39,081 nt of DNA from Marseilla massiliensis. GTDB taxonomy: Bacteria; Bacteroidota; Bacteroidia; Bacteroidales; Bacteroidaceae. Of this stretch, positions 6,402 to 14,964 are shown one piece after another. Position 1 is the stretch's first letter. Every line of letters begins with the position of its first letter. The translations under genes were made by a program, and so were the position numbers. Location: the NCBI RefSeq assembly GCF_016899855.1, contig NZ_JACJJG010000022.1, positions 1 to 39,081 on the forward strand, given 5' to 3'. Under the pieces are notes generated by a model. That model was not told the origin of the DNA. It was given only the letters and a program-made list of their open reading frames with translations, and searched no databases.

Positions 6402-8645
6402 TTATATCTCCGTTCCTTTGAACGTTTCGTCTATAACGAGGTTTACGGTCTTCGTCAGGTCCATGTCGTCCGTGCAGTCAACCGGTTCCGGATAAACAGG
6501 TATTATGGCGCCTTCGCGAACGTAGACGGGCATTAACTCGAGCGGCACTTCAAGGTCTTTGAGCCACCGTCCGCCGTCAATGCGTTCGCCGGTGAAGAAG
6601 TTTACCCACTTGCCTTCAGGCAGATAGACGTCGCGCCGGCCCTCGCTGTTCATCACGGGAGCCACGAGGAAGTCGTCGCCGAAGTAGTACTCGTCGTCGA
6701 TGTGCCAGCAAATCTTGTCCTCGGGGTGATGGAATATCAGCGCCTGGAGCACCGTAGAGCCGCCCATAGTCGCCTTTTCGCTTTCTCGAAGGATGTATGG
6801 TATGAGCTTGTAGCGCAGCTGCCACCACTTCTTTACTATCGGCGCGATGGCCGGATAGTGCCAAGGCTCGCGCTTGCTTGTGCCGTGGTAGCGTATGTGC
6901 GACGAGAATACGCCGAACTGTGTCCAGCGTACGTACACGTCGTCGCTGACCGGTGAGTTCATGAAGTTGGGCAAAGAGTGGAATCCCGGCACGTCGTGGC
7001 TCCAGAAAGCGAAGCCCGACAGACCGAAGTGAAGTCCTCCTTTGAGCGACCCGGCCATGCCGTCCCACGAGCTGCACGAGTCGCCTCCCCAGTGCAGAGG
7101 ATACCTCTGGCAGCCTGCCCAGGCGGCTCTTGCCCAGATGATGCCGTCGCCCGTCACTTCTTTCGTTACCTCGTAGGCCGCCTTTTGGTAAAGCAGGGCG
7201 TAGAGGTTGTTGAGCAGTTCGGGCTTCATGTTCTTGTAAACGGCGTCCATGTGGATGTTTTCGCCGAAGTCGGTCTTTATCGCCGCCACGCCCATATTAA
7301 GCAAACGGCGCAGTAGGTTCTTGTACCACTCGGTTGCCTCGGGGCTTGTGAAGTCGATTGTGCCGGCATAGTCGAGCGCCGAGAAGTTCGAGCCTTCGCC
7401 CTGTTGCTGTTTAGTGAGGGTGCAGATGTAGTGGTTCTCGCGTGCCTCGGTTATCTGTTCGGCGTCCTCGGCGACGTAAGGCAGCTGCCAAAGTGTGACG
7501 CGGAAGCCCTTGTCCTTCAGCCCCCGGATGAACTTCTCGGGGTCGGGGAAGCGCTCTTCGTTGAACTTCCATTCGCACAGCCAGTCCGTCTTGAACCATC
7601 CTGTGTCAAGATGTATCACGTCACAGGGGTAATGTTCGCGCCTCATACGGTCGCAGATTTCGTCCACTTCGTCGGCGCTGAAGTATGTCATGCGGCTCAT
7701 CCACACGCCGAAGCTCCACAACGGGGGCATTGACGGATAGCCCGTCAGGTCGCGGTAGCCGCGTATTATCTCCTCGAAAGAGTCGCCGCCGATGAGGAAT
7801 ACGTCAAGCATTGCCTGGCGGCTGAGGAACTGCACCGAGCGTGTTGACATCCCGGCGAGCGACAGTTTGCCGTGGGCGCAGGTGTGGTAGAACGCTCCGT
7901 ACATGCGGCTTGATACGTAGAAAGGAATGTTTTTGTACGTGCGGCGGTTGTTTACGCCCTGTCCGTCCTGGTTCTTGAGGTAGAACGTCTGTCCGCTGAG
8001 GTCCATTTTCATGAAGCGTTCGCCCGTTCCGGCGAAGCATTCGTCGGCCTTGCACTCGAAAGACATCGTCGCGCGCTCCTTCTTTCCGTCAAGTTTGCAG
8101 AAGGCAAGGGGCAGCGCATCGTAGCGCGGAGGCGAGAAGTGGTCGTATGCCGCGAGACGTATCTCGCGCTGTCCGTCGGGGAACAGGCGCAGGTCAAGTG
8201 TCTCCTGCGGGTCCGGCAGCAGTGTGCTCCAGCGGTCGAGCACCGGCTCTTTCATGTTGATTTCAGCCCTCTTTACGCCGTCGGGGTCGGTTATTGTCCA
8301 CGTGCCGTCGGCAAAAGACGCGCTCAGGGGCACTTTCCTGACCCTCTGGCTGAACTGGAGTATCTCCGATTCGTCGGTCATCTGCTCTTCGCCGAAGCCT
8401 ATGAAGAGGCGCAATATCTTCGGTTCATACTGTCGTATAACCAATGTATATTCCTCTTTCGGTATTGAAGTGTCGGCTGCCATGTCGTTGGCGAGCACTT
8501 GTTTCTGGAAAGGAACGCTGACCAATATGTCGCCGTCGCGTTCGCTTACGGCCGTCGGCTTGTAGGCTTTCCACAGTGATTCGTCACGCCTGAGGTCGGT
8601 GTCGAAGTCGAGGAAATCGAACAGGTGGTAGTTTGTAGGTATCAT
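6402..8645 (-). CDS. GH31 alpha-glycosidase, alpha-xylosidase (YicI)-like (747 aa)
   Basis: A full-length glycoside hydrolase family 31 enzyme. The nucleophile is Asp459 in IKTDFGENIHMDAVY, and the likely acid/base is Asp522 in HWGGDSCSSWDGMAGSLKGG; LSGFAFWSHDVPGF follows, as in YicI-type alpha-xylosidases. The N-terminal beta-sandwich spans about 1-280, the TIM barrel about 300-620, and the C-terminal beta domains the remainder. There is no signal peptide, which suggests action on oligosaccharides already in the cytoplasm. It lies 117 bp after the beta-helix gene and 145 bp before the methyltransferase fusion, all on one strand. Alpha-xylosidase is the best guess; alpha-glucosidase is possible. 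The link to a methylated sugar substrate is inference. Confidence 0.9.
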   Translation of the reverse strand: MIPTNYHLFDFLDFDTDLRRDESLWKAYKPTAVSERDGDILVSVPFQKQVLANDMAADTSIPKEEYTLVIRQYEPKILRLFIGFGEEQMTDESEILQFSQRVRKVPLSASFADGTWTITDPDGVKRAEINMKEPVLDRWSTLLPDPQETLDLRLFPDGQREIRLAAYDHFSPPRYDALPLAFCKLDGKKERATMSFECKADECFAGTGERFMKMDLSGQTFYLKNQDGQGVNNRRTYKNIPFYVSSRMYGAFYHTCAHGKLSLAGMSTRSVQFLSRQAMLDVFLIGGDSFEEIIRGYRDLTGYPSMPPLWSFGVWMSRMTYFSADEVDEICDRMRREHYPCDVIHLDTGWFKTDWLCEWKFNEERFPDPEKFIRGLKDKGFRVTLWQLPYVAEDAEQITEARENHYICTLTKQQQGEGSNFSALDYAGTIDFTSPEATEWYKNLLRRLLNMGVAAIKTDFGENIHMDAVYKNMKPELLNNLYALLYQKAAYEVTKEVTGDGIIWARAAWAGCQRYPLHWGGDSCSSWDGMAGSLKGGLHFGLSGFAFWSHDVPGFHSLPNFMNSPVSDDVYVRWTQFGVFSSHIRYHGTSKREPWHYPAIAPIVKKWWQLRYKLIPYILRESEKATMGGSTVLQALIFHHPEDKICWHIDDEYYFGDDFLVAPVMNSEGRRDVYLPEGKWVNFFTGERIDGGRWLKDLEVPLELMPVYVREGAIIPVYPEPVDCTDDMDLTKTVNLVIDETFKGTEI

Positions 8646-8683
8646 ATTTATTTTCAGTTAAAGGCAAATGATTTGTTTATATG

Positions 8684-8765
8684 AATCAAGGAGTTATGCG
8701 GTTAAGGAGTTAAGACGACAGCCTTGGCGGCAAAATGATTCTTCATTATTCATTCTTAATTCTTA
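8684..8765. repeat. Degenerate ttaaggag / cttaattct intergenic tract
   Basis: The GH31/beta-helix gap contains aaggagttatgcggttaagg followed by gttaagacgacag, which are single-copy members of the arm family at 46-84. It ends in cattcttaattcttaattta, of the 6271-6378 type. Confidence 0.5.
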
Positions 8766-10574
8766 ATTTACTTTCAAGTCAGGTCCCGGTTGGTTGTATC
8801 CTATGCGCCTTTCAGGCATGTCGTTGTCGTAAACGGTGAAGCCGTCGGTAGCCTCGTCGAAGTAGATGCAGAAGGCACGTTCGTTCGTTGCGTACGGCGC
8901 ATCTGCCGGCAGGCTTATGTGGTTGCCGCTGATGGTGGAGCCGGGCTGGTTCGACAGGGTGTATATTCCGCCCGCATCGTACAGCTGTCGGGCGTAGTTG
9001 CTCACGTCGTTGCCGGTTATGTGGTTGTCGCGCATGCCTGTTTCGAGAGCCGTCCAGCCCCATCCGAGGGCTATACCTGAATAATTGACGTTCGTAACAC
9101 GGTTTTGTACTATGTTTGTTTGCTTAACATATCCTGCGCTGATGGCGGCGCAACCCCAGTCCTCGTTTGTCGCGTCGTCAATTACGTTGTTGCTTATCGT
9201 TATTTCCGAGCAGATGTCCTGCGCTATGGCGGGCGAGTAGGGTAGGTGCGTCTCGAAGCCTTCCTCGCCGAAATATCCGGCCATCACGGCGGTGCCTCCA
9301 ATGTCGTTGAAGGTGCAGCGGTCAATAGTCGAGCCGCTTACGGCATACTCAAGGTCGACGGCCGAGGCTCCTACGTGGGCGAAGCGGCAGCCGTTGAGCG
9401 TTATGCCTGAGGCAAACCGTGCCTTGAAGGCGGCCTCCGGGCGGGCTATCCACGCCTGGTTCTCGAGCGCGGCCTTGTGGGGCAGGCCCGGTTTGTCGAG
9501 TTTGTAGGCGTCAATCAGTCGGAATCCGCCCTGCAACGTCACGTGTCCTTCATTTAAGGGGCGTGTCCATGCGGCGTGCTCGAACGTCACGTTGTCGAAG
9601 CGTATGTGGCTTACGGGGCGCTCGCGTGTGCCGCTTATCTCGACGAGATTGTCCATAGCGGGCACGACGAAGTCCGTACCGGCCATGTCCTCGCCGTCTT
9701 TCGGATAGTAATATATTTGTCCCGAGGGATAGTCCTGGTACCATTCGCCCGGCTCGTCAACAAGTTCGAGGGCGTTGTTGAGGCTGAACGACGAGTTGCC
9801 TCGCTCTCCTCCGATTACCGGTTGAGGCCAGGGATGGGCAAATTCGAGGCGGCTTTCGGGCTCGTGAAACCATACCTTGGTCTGTCCGTTGCCCATGTTC
9901 TCCATCCTTCTCACCCTTAGTATTGCCACGGCCCAGCGCTGGTGGACGAGCATTTCCAGCTGTCCGGCGCGGCTCAGGTCCGTCTCCGGCGTGGGTATCG
10001 TTATGCTTTCGTCAGTAGGGTTGAAGTCGGTCATGCGCTCCATTCGGTACTCGCCGAATTGCGTCGAGCGCAGAGCCTTGCGGCCGTCGGCGTACATCTG
10101 GCGTGCGTAAACGATTCGGTTGCCCTGCATCGGAGCGTCGCTTACCCACAGCCTGCCTCTTGCCTTGGCGGCAATCCGCGGGTCGTCGTCCGCTTTGCGC
10201 CATCCCGTCACGCTTGTGCCGCCGCTGATTACGGCCGGCGTTGAGCCTTCGCCGCGTATCACGGTGGGCGAATCAGCCGTGCCGCTGTCTTCCGGACGGA
10301 TGAACACGGGGCGGTCGAGGCGGTACGTTCCGCCGCGTAATATAATGTTAACGCCGCCCCGCAGCTTGTCGTCAAGTTCCAGTCGGCGCCATTCGCGGGC
10401 CATCCTAAGCGCGGCGTCGATGGTTTTCAGCGGTGCGGCAGACGTGCCTTGGGCAGTGTCGTTGCCATCGGTCGGCGATACGTAGATGTCGCCGGCAAAT
10501 ACGTAGATGTCGCCGGCAAATACGGAGGTGTGGCAGCATATTACGAATAATGCTGAGCAGATTATTTTTTTCAT
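8763..10574 (-). CDS. Secreted parallel beta-helix protein, possible glycoside hydrolase or lyase (603 aa)
   Basis: A signal peptide (MKKIICSALFVICCHTSVFA) is followed by the opening typical of right-handed beta-helix carbohydrate enzymes: DIYVSPTDGNDTAQGTSAAPLKT, then IILRGGTYRLDRPVFI and a coil-rich body with GCRF, CTFNDIGGTAV, ISNNVI and GNHISL repeats. The fold and export are clear. The activity is not: GH141 (which includes alpha-L-fucosidases), GH120-like enzymes and polysaccharide lyases share this look. GH141 would suit the adjacent fucose-type genes, but I cannot assign it. It is the first gene of the left block and sits behind three tandem promoter-like units. A 21-bp duplication repeats the residues around the signal-peptidase site. 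Confidence 0.75.
   Translation of the reverse strand: MKKIICSALFVICCHTSVFAGDIYVFAGDIYVSPTDGNDTAQGTSAAPLKTIDAALRMAREWRRLELDDKLRGGVNIILRGGTYRLDRPVFIRPEDSGTADSPTVIRGEGSTPAVISGGTSVTGWRKADDDPRIAAKARGRLWVSDAPMQGNRIVYARQMYADGRKALRSTQFGEYRMERMTDFNPTDESITIPTPETDLSRAGQLEMLVHQRWAVAILRVRRMENMGNGQTKVWFHEPESRLEFAHPWPQPVIGGERGNSSFSLNNALELVDEPGEWYQDYPSGQIYYYPKDGEDMAGTDFVVPAMDNLVEISGTRERPVSHIRFDNVTFEHAAWTRPLNEGHVTLQGGFRLIDAYKLDKPGLPHKAALENQAWIARPEAAFKARFASGITLNGCRFAHVGASAVDLEYAVSGSTIDRCTFNDIGGTAVMAGYFGEEGFETHLPYSPAIAQDICSEITISNNVIDDATNEDWGCAAISAGYVKQTNIVQNRVTNVNYSGIALGWGWTALETGMRDNHITGNDVSNYARQLYDAGGIYTLSNQPGSTISGNHISLPADAPYATNERAFCIYFDEATDGFTVYDNDMPERRIGYNQPGPDLKVN
10480..10521. repeat. Exact 21-bp tandem duplication at a signal-peptide cleavage site
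   Basis: Positions 10480-10500 and 10501-10521 are identical. The duplication is in frame and repeats seven residues, giving VFAGDIYVFAGDIYV at the end of the beta-helix protein's signal peptide. The A-x-A-like cleavage context is thus present twice. Confidence 0.95.
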
Positions 10575-10598
10575 TTATGTTATTAGATTATTCTGTAC

Positions 10599-10773
10599 GG
10601 CAAATATAGTGAAAGATGAGCGCAATGGCAAGAAAAAACAAAGTTTTTTAACTTGACATTGCCGAACCGCATCCTATGTTCGCATGGCAAATATAGTGAA
10701 AGGTGAGCGCAATGGCAAGAAAAAAACAAAGTTTTTTAACTTGGCATTGCCGAACCGCATCCTATGTTCGCAT
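10599..10773. repeat. Two 87-88-bp tandem repeats with internal hairpins
   Basis: The unit starting ggcaaatatagtgaaag begins at 10599 and again at 10686, and a partial third copy begins at 10774. The two full copies differ at only a few positions. Each contains a hairpin of the form caatggcaag-aaaaaac / gtttttt-aacttg-cattg. The gap from 10575 to 11045 holds this repeat, the palindrome array at 10872-10958 and no recognisable gene. Confidence 0.9.
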
Positions 10774-10807
10774 GGCAAATATACGTAAAAGCGGTGATAT
10801 TGACAAA
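10601..10807 (-). promoter_or_regulatory. Three tandem promoters for the beta-helix/GH31/methyltransferase block
   Basis: On the minus strand TATATTTG (-7 type) occurs at 10601-10608, 10688-10695 and 10776-10783. Each is preceded by a TTG-containing -33 candidate at a 20-bp spacing: CTTG in the two repeat copies, TTTG at 10804-10807 for the outermost. The innermost box lies about 27 bp upstream of the start at 10574. The box matches are seen directly; activity is inferred. Confidence 0.6.
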
Positions 10808-10871
10808 TAGTCAGGCTTTTTTGTTGCCGCAGGCCGCGTTTCCGTACAGTCTGTCCTGCCCGTAGCGGCCG

Positions 10872-10958
10872 CGGAAGGCCGCCTTTCGGCTTGCGGAAAG
10901 CCGTCTTTTGTCATGCAAAAGGCCGTCTTTCGGGTGGTAAAAGACTGCCTTTTGGCAA
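10872..10958. repeat. AAAGRCSGYCTTT palindrome array (intergenic)
   Basis: Four modules: gcggaaggccgcctttcggc, gcggaaagccgtcttttg, gcaaaaggccgtctttcgg and a more diverged gtaaaagactgccttttgg. They lie 88 bp beyond the stop of the remnant dehydrogenase gene, on its 3' side. Confidence 0.8.
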
Positions 10959-11045
10959 CTCGCTGGTTTTCAGCTATATAGCAGCTGGTGGCCGACGCCT
11001 GCCCGGAAGCCCGAAAGATGTTCCGTAGCAAGGGCGCCATGCCGG

Positions 11046-11666
11046 TCAGAACTCTACGAGAATGCGGAACACCTTGCCCGGATTCTCGCTCCATTCCTTC
11101 ATCGCCACGGCTGTGTCCTCCGGCTTCACGACGCGCGAAATGAACTTGTCCACCGGATACCGTCCAGTCTTTATGCAGTTGATGACTGCACGGAAGTCTG
11201 ACGGCGTGGCGTTGCGCGAGCCCCTTATGTCGAGCTCTTTCTGTACGAACAGCTTTGTCTGGAACGACACCTCGCTCTTGGCGTAGCCTATGCAGGTCAC
11301 GCATCCGGTGAAGCCTACCTCGTTGACGGCCATCACGTACGTGGCCGGACTGCCAACGGCCTCAATCACCACGTCGGCGCCAAGTCCGTCGGTTATCTCC
11401 TGTATGCGGGCGTGCACGTCCTCGGTCATGGTGTTCACCGTGTAGGTCGCTCCCGCCTGGCGGGCCAGTTCCAGCTTCTCGTCGTCGATGTCGGCTGCTA
11501 TTACCGTGGCGCCGCGCAGCGAGGCCCGCACTACTGCGCCCAGGCCTACCATTCCGCAGCCTATCACCATGACGAACGTACTGTCCGTAACGCCGGCACC
11601 GAGCGCCGGCCTTTCGATTTCGGCCACGCCGATTTCCAACGGCGCGGCAATACGTACTGCTTTCAT
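11046..11666 (-). pseudogene. Zinc-type alcohol/polyol dehydrogenase with the catalytic half deleted
   Basis: The open frame (206 aa) starts like a COG1063-type MDR dehydrogenase (MKAVRIAAPLEIGVAEIERPAL). After about 25 residues it jumps to the cofactor domain (VTDSTFVMVIGCGMVGLGAV), with the Rossmann motif GCGMVGLG and then VIEAVGSPATYVMAVNEVGF to a normal C-terminus. Family members have about 340 residues, so roughly 130-140 residues carrying the catalytic and structural zinc ligands are missing, without loss of frame. The product can hardly be an active dehydrogenase. It is the last gene of the fucose-type operon, 48 bp after the permease gene. In the intact family it would oxidise a sugar acid or polyol; the exact substrate is not known. 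Confidence 0.85.
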
Positions 11667-11714
11667 TATTACGCTATGTTTATGTTTGATTCATGTTAGC
11701 GAAAAGCCGGCAAG

Positions 11715-12992
11715 TCATGCCGCGCTGTCCGTCCGGCGGCATCTGCGCCATCCGTAATACGCACAGAAGGCGAAGCATACCATCGGCACGAGGTAGGCGA
11801 TGTGGTACATGTCCTCGTTGACGTGCATCACGTAAGCCGTAAACTGCGGCAGGCAGGCGTTGCCCACGATGGCCATCACGAGGAAGGCCGAGCCGCTCTT
11901 GGTCTGCGCCCCCAGGCCTTGCAGGGCCATGGAGAACTGCGTAGGGTATATGATTGACATGAAGAAGGACACGGCAAGCATGGCGTACAGGCCGACGTGG
12001 CCGCCGAATATGCAGATGACCACGCACAGCGCCATCAGCATGAGCGAATAGAACAGGAGCATGCGCTGCGGGCTGAACCGCACCATGAGCGCCGTGCCTA
12101 CCCACCGCCCGACGAGAAACGCCAGCATGTAGAAGCCGAAGAACGTGGTGGCCGTGGCCTCGTCAAGGCCTGCGTAGACGCAGCAGTAGACGAGGAACAG
12201 GCTGTTGATAGCCGTCTGTCCGCCGTTGTAGAAGAACTGGGCGATGACGCCCCAACACAGGTTGGGCTGTTTCAGGACGGAGAAGTCGATTAGTTTTTGC
12301 CTGCCATTGCCGCCCGGAGCGCCGTCGGCACCGTCCTGTTCGTCGGCAATCTTGGGGAATTTCGTCATCACGAACACCAGCGCCACTACCAAGAGCAGCA
12401 GTCCGAGGGCGAGGTATGGCAGCCTCATGGCCTCCGTCTCGTGCTGTATGTATGCCTCCCAGCCGCCTTCGTAGCCGGCGGGAAGGGTATCGCGGGTGTA
12501 GTTGTTGCCGCTAAGCACGAGCTTGCTGAGGAACATCGCGGATATGAACGCGCCCAGCCCGTTGAACGACTGGGCAAGGTTGAGCCTGCGCACCGCCGTG
12601 TCCGGACTGCCCAATACAGTGACGTAAGGGTTAGCCGCGGTCTCGAGGAAACACATACCTGTGGCTATGATGAAGAACACGCACAGGTAAACACCGTACG
12701 AGCCAACCATAGCGGCGGGGAAAAACATGAACCCGCCGAACGCCGCCAGCGACAGGCCGAACACTATTCCGGCCTTGTAGCTGTAACGCTTCATGAACAT
12801 CGCTATCGGTATCGGGAATATGAAATAAGCCAGCTAGTAGGCGCTCTCGGTAAACGAGGCCTCGAAGGCGTTGAGCTCGCAAGTCTTCATGAGCTGCCTT
12901 ATCATCGTAGGCAGAAGGTTGCTGCTGATGGCCCATAGGAAGAACAGGCAGAATATGAGCGTCAGCGGCACTGCGTATTTGTTCTTTTTCAT
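11715..12992 (-). pseudogene. FucP-like L-fucose:H+ symporter (MFS) interrupted by an in-frame TAG
   Basis: The full gene would start at the ATG at 12992 (MKKNKYAVPLTLIFCLFFLW) and encode about 425 residues, close to the 438 of E. coli FucP. Codon 53 (12834-12836) is TAG, between FTESAY and LAYFIFPIPIAMFMKRYSYK, in the middle of the segment corresponding to FucP SAFYFGYFIIPIP. A tryptophan TGG is the probable ancestral codon. Downstream FucP signatures are intact (LETAANPYVTVLG, LNLAQSFNGLGAF). An internal ATG at 12800 could give 361 residues but would lack the first one to two membrane helices. It lies 48 bp from each operon neighbour. Confidence 0.88.
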
Positions 12993-13040
12993 CTTTTGTG
13001 TCTTGTCTGTAAATGGTATTAGGTTGCTGTAAAGTTGCCG

Positions 13041-13964
13041 TCATTCGGACATGTTTTTCACGTAAGGCAGGTCGGGCAGCGCGCCGAACCCGTAGAAACG
13101 GCGTGCGTTCTCTCCGAGGAAGAGGGCTTTCTCCATGTCGGTAAGCCCGTCGGCCTTCAGTATGAAGTCATAAGACATCTTGTACGTGATGGCCGTTATA
13201 GTGCGCGGATAGTCCGACCCCCACATCAGCTTGTCGGCGCCGACAGTGTCGATGGCCTTCCTTATGGCGAGCACCGCCCCTTTGAAGGGGTAGAACTCGG
13301 CGTTGAACAGCCACGTTATGCCGCCTGACTCTATCATGACATTGTCGTTGAGGGCCAGCCTGAGCTGCCCTTCCCAGCCCCGAGCGGTCACCATTCCGAA
13401 GTGGCCTATGGCTATCTTGAGGCGCGGGCACTCCTGTATAACCTCCTCGATTTCCGCCGTCTGCATGTTGTCCTCGGCCAGGCAGACGGACAGTATCATG
13501 CCGTTGTCCTCCATATAATGGAACATGTCCATCATTTCCGGCGAGTTGAGCATTACACGCTTGCCGTCGGTTATGAGCCTGTGGCCCGGCACCGCCATGC
13601 CCTTGAAGCCCCTGGCGCTGAGCGCCTTGGCCTCTTCGGCGGACTTTCCGTTGAAATAATCGCACAGGCCGAACACCTCGAAGCATTCGGGATACATGCG
13701 TTTCACCTCCGCGAGATAGTCGTTCTGCGGGCCGTCGATAAGCTCCTGCACCACCACTGCGCCTCCTACGCGGGCATAGTTCATGTTTGACAGGAATACT
13801 TCGGCCGTGTTACGCCCGTCGACCATGAACGGAGGGAGCATTTGCACTTCCTCGGTAAGGAAGAACGAGCGCCCGTCGTGCGTGGTACGTATGGGCATGT
13901 TGTTCCACGATGTGTCCTGGCGCAGCCACAAATGTGAGTGCGCATCAATTATAGTCAGAGCCAT
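13041..13964 (-). CDS. Amidohydrolase-2 family sugar lactonase (307 aa)
   Basis: A TIM-barrel metal-dependent hydrolase of COG3618 (amidohydrolase 2). The N-terminal metal motif is DAHSHLW (His9, His11); later ligands are in IAIGHFGM and MWGSDYPRT. Family members beside aldose dehydrogenases hydrolyse sugar 1,4- or 1,5-lactones, for example L-fucono- or L-rhamnono-lactone. The gene before it encodes an aldo/keto reductase of the L-galactose/L-fucose dehydrogenase type, whose product would be such a lactone. It is the only gene of the four-gene operon without a visible lesion. It has no signal peptide and is cytoplasmic. The exact lactone is inferred from context. Confidence 0.85.
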   Translation of the reverse strand: MALTIIDAHSHLWLRQDTSWNNMPIRTTHDGRSFFLTEEVQMLPPFMVDGRNTAEVFLSNMNYARVGGAVVVQELIDGPQNDYLAEVKRMYPECFEVFGLCDYFNGKSAEEAKALSARGFKGMAVPGHRLITDGKRVMLNSPEMMDMFHYMEDNGMILSVCLAEDNMQTAEIEEVIQECPRLKIAIGHFGMVTARGWEGQLRLALNDNVMIESGGITWLFNAEFYPFKGAVLAIRKAIDTVGADKLMWGSDYPRTITAITYKMSYDFILKADGLTDMEKALFLGENARRFYGFGALPDLPYVKNMSE

Positions 13965-14000
13965 GTGTCCTTGTTTTTGTTATCGTTACGTGCCGCGGTA

Positions 14001-14932
14001 TCAGGTGTTTGCCCATCTCACCCGCATTTGGTCGCCGATAATTTCCTGTACTTCCTTTACCAGTTCACTGTCCATAGGCTCGTTGACGTAGCCTATGTTC
14101 TTGAGCACGTTGTCGGGATTTGCCGAGCTGAAGAGCGTCGTTGCAATGCGAGGATTGCTTGTCGAGTATTGTACGGCGAGCTTCTCTATCGGGTAGTTCC
14201 TTGCCTCGCAGTGTTCGGCTGCGCGCCGGCATGCCTGCTTGAGTGATTCGGGGGCCGGGTGCCAGGCGGGAGCTCCGCGTCTCGACAGCAGCCCCATTGA
14301 GAACGGTGACGCGTTGACCACACCTACGCCGTTGGCCTCGAAGAAGTCGAGATAGTCCAACAGCATCTCGTCGTTGAGGCTGTAATGGCAGAAGTTGAGC
14401 ACTGACTCGACCGTGCCGGCCGGTACATGCTCGATTACCCATTTCAGGTTTTCGGGCTGAAGGTCGGTTATGCCGACATGTCCCACCACTCCCTTGTCGC
14501 GCAACGCGACGAGCGCGGGGAGCGTTTCGTTGACGATTTGGTTGAGGTCGGCGAACTCGACGTCGTGTACGTTAATAAGGTCGATGTAGTCAATGTTCAG
14601 CCGTTCCATGCTTTCGTACACGCTGTCGGTTACGCGCTTGGCCGAATAGTCCCAGGTGTTGACGCCATCCTTGCCGTAACGCCCTACTTTCGTGGACAGG
14701 TAGTACTTGTCCCTCGGTATTTCCTTGAGGGCTTTCCCGAGCACTGTCTCGGCCTTGTAGTGGCCGTAGTAGGGAGATACGTCGATGAAGTTTATGCCGT
14801 TGTCGACGGCAGTGTGCACGGCACGTATGCCTTCCGCCTCGCGTATGTCGTGGAATACGCCGCCGAGCGACGACGCTCCGAATCCGAGGTTTACACACGC
14901 ATGCCTGTTTTTCCTAATTCGTTGTAAACCAT
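14001..14932 (-). pseudogene. Aldo/keto reductase, L-galactose/L-fucose dehydrogenase type, with a 1-nt frameshift
   Basis: The start at 14932 encodes MVYNELGKTGMRV and then meets TAA at 14891-14893. One base to the side, the frame continues as NLGFGASSLGGVFHDI and runs to a normal end at 14001. Restoring one base near 14892-14893 (TxA, for example Ser) rebuilds the family motif GMRVSNLGFGASSLGG. The body matches plant L-galactose dehydrogenases and bacterial aldose 1-dehydrogenases: FIDVSPYYG with the catalytic Tyr, LSTKVGRYG, IDLINVHDVEFADL and NFCHYSLND. It would oxidise an L-fucose-like sugar to its lactone using NAD(P)+. It is the first gene of the operon, 36 bp before the lactonase gene. 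A sequencing error is possible. Confidence 0.88.
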
Positions 14933-14964
14933 AGTATTAAAGATTATGTTTTAGATATATGACG

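Noticed and set aside
10762..11304. 180-codon minus-strand open frame across the remnant dehydrogenase and the repeat array
   Set aside because: It is out of frame with the dehydrogenase, and its second half is a translation of the palindrome array.
12834..12836. Pyrrolysine or other recoding of the TAG in the permease gene
   Set aside because: Corrinoid methyltransferases nearby make it tempting. However, TAG is the ordinary stop of several genes here (methyltransferase at 228, second GH3, crcB, BASS-like, DUF3332), the position is a transmembrane aromatic site, and two neighbouring genes are also broken.
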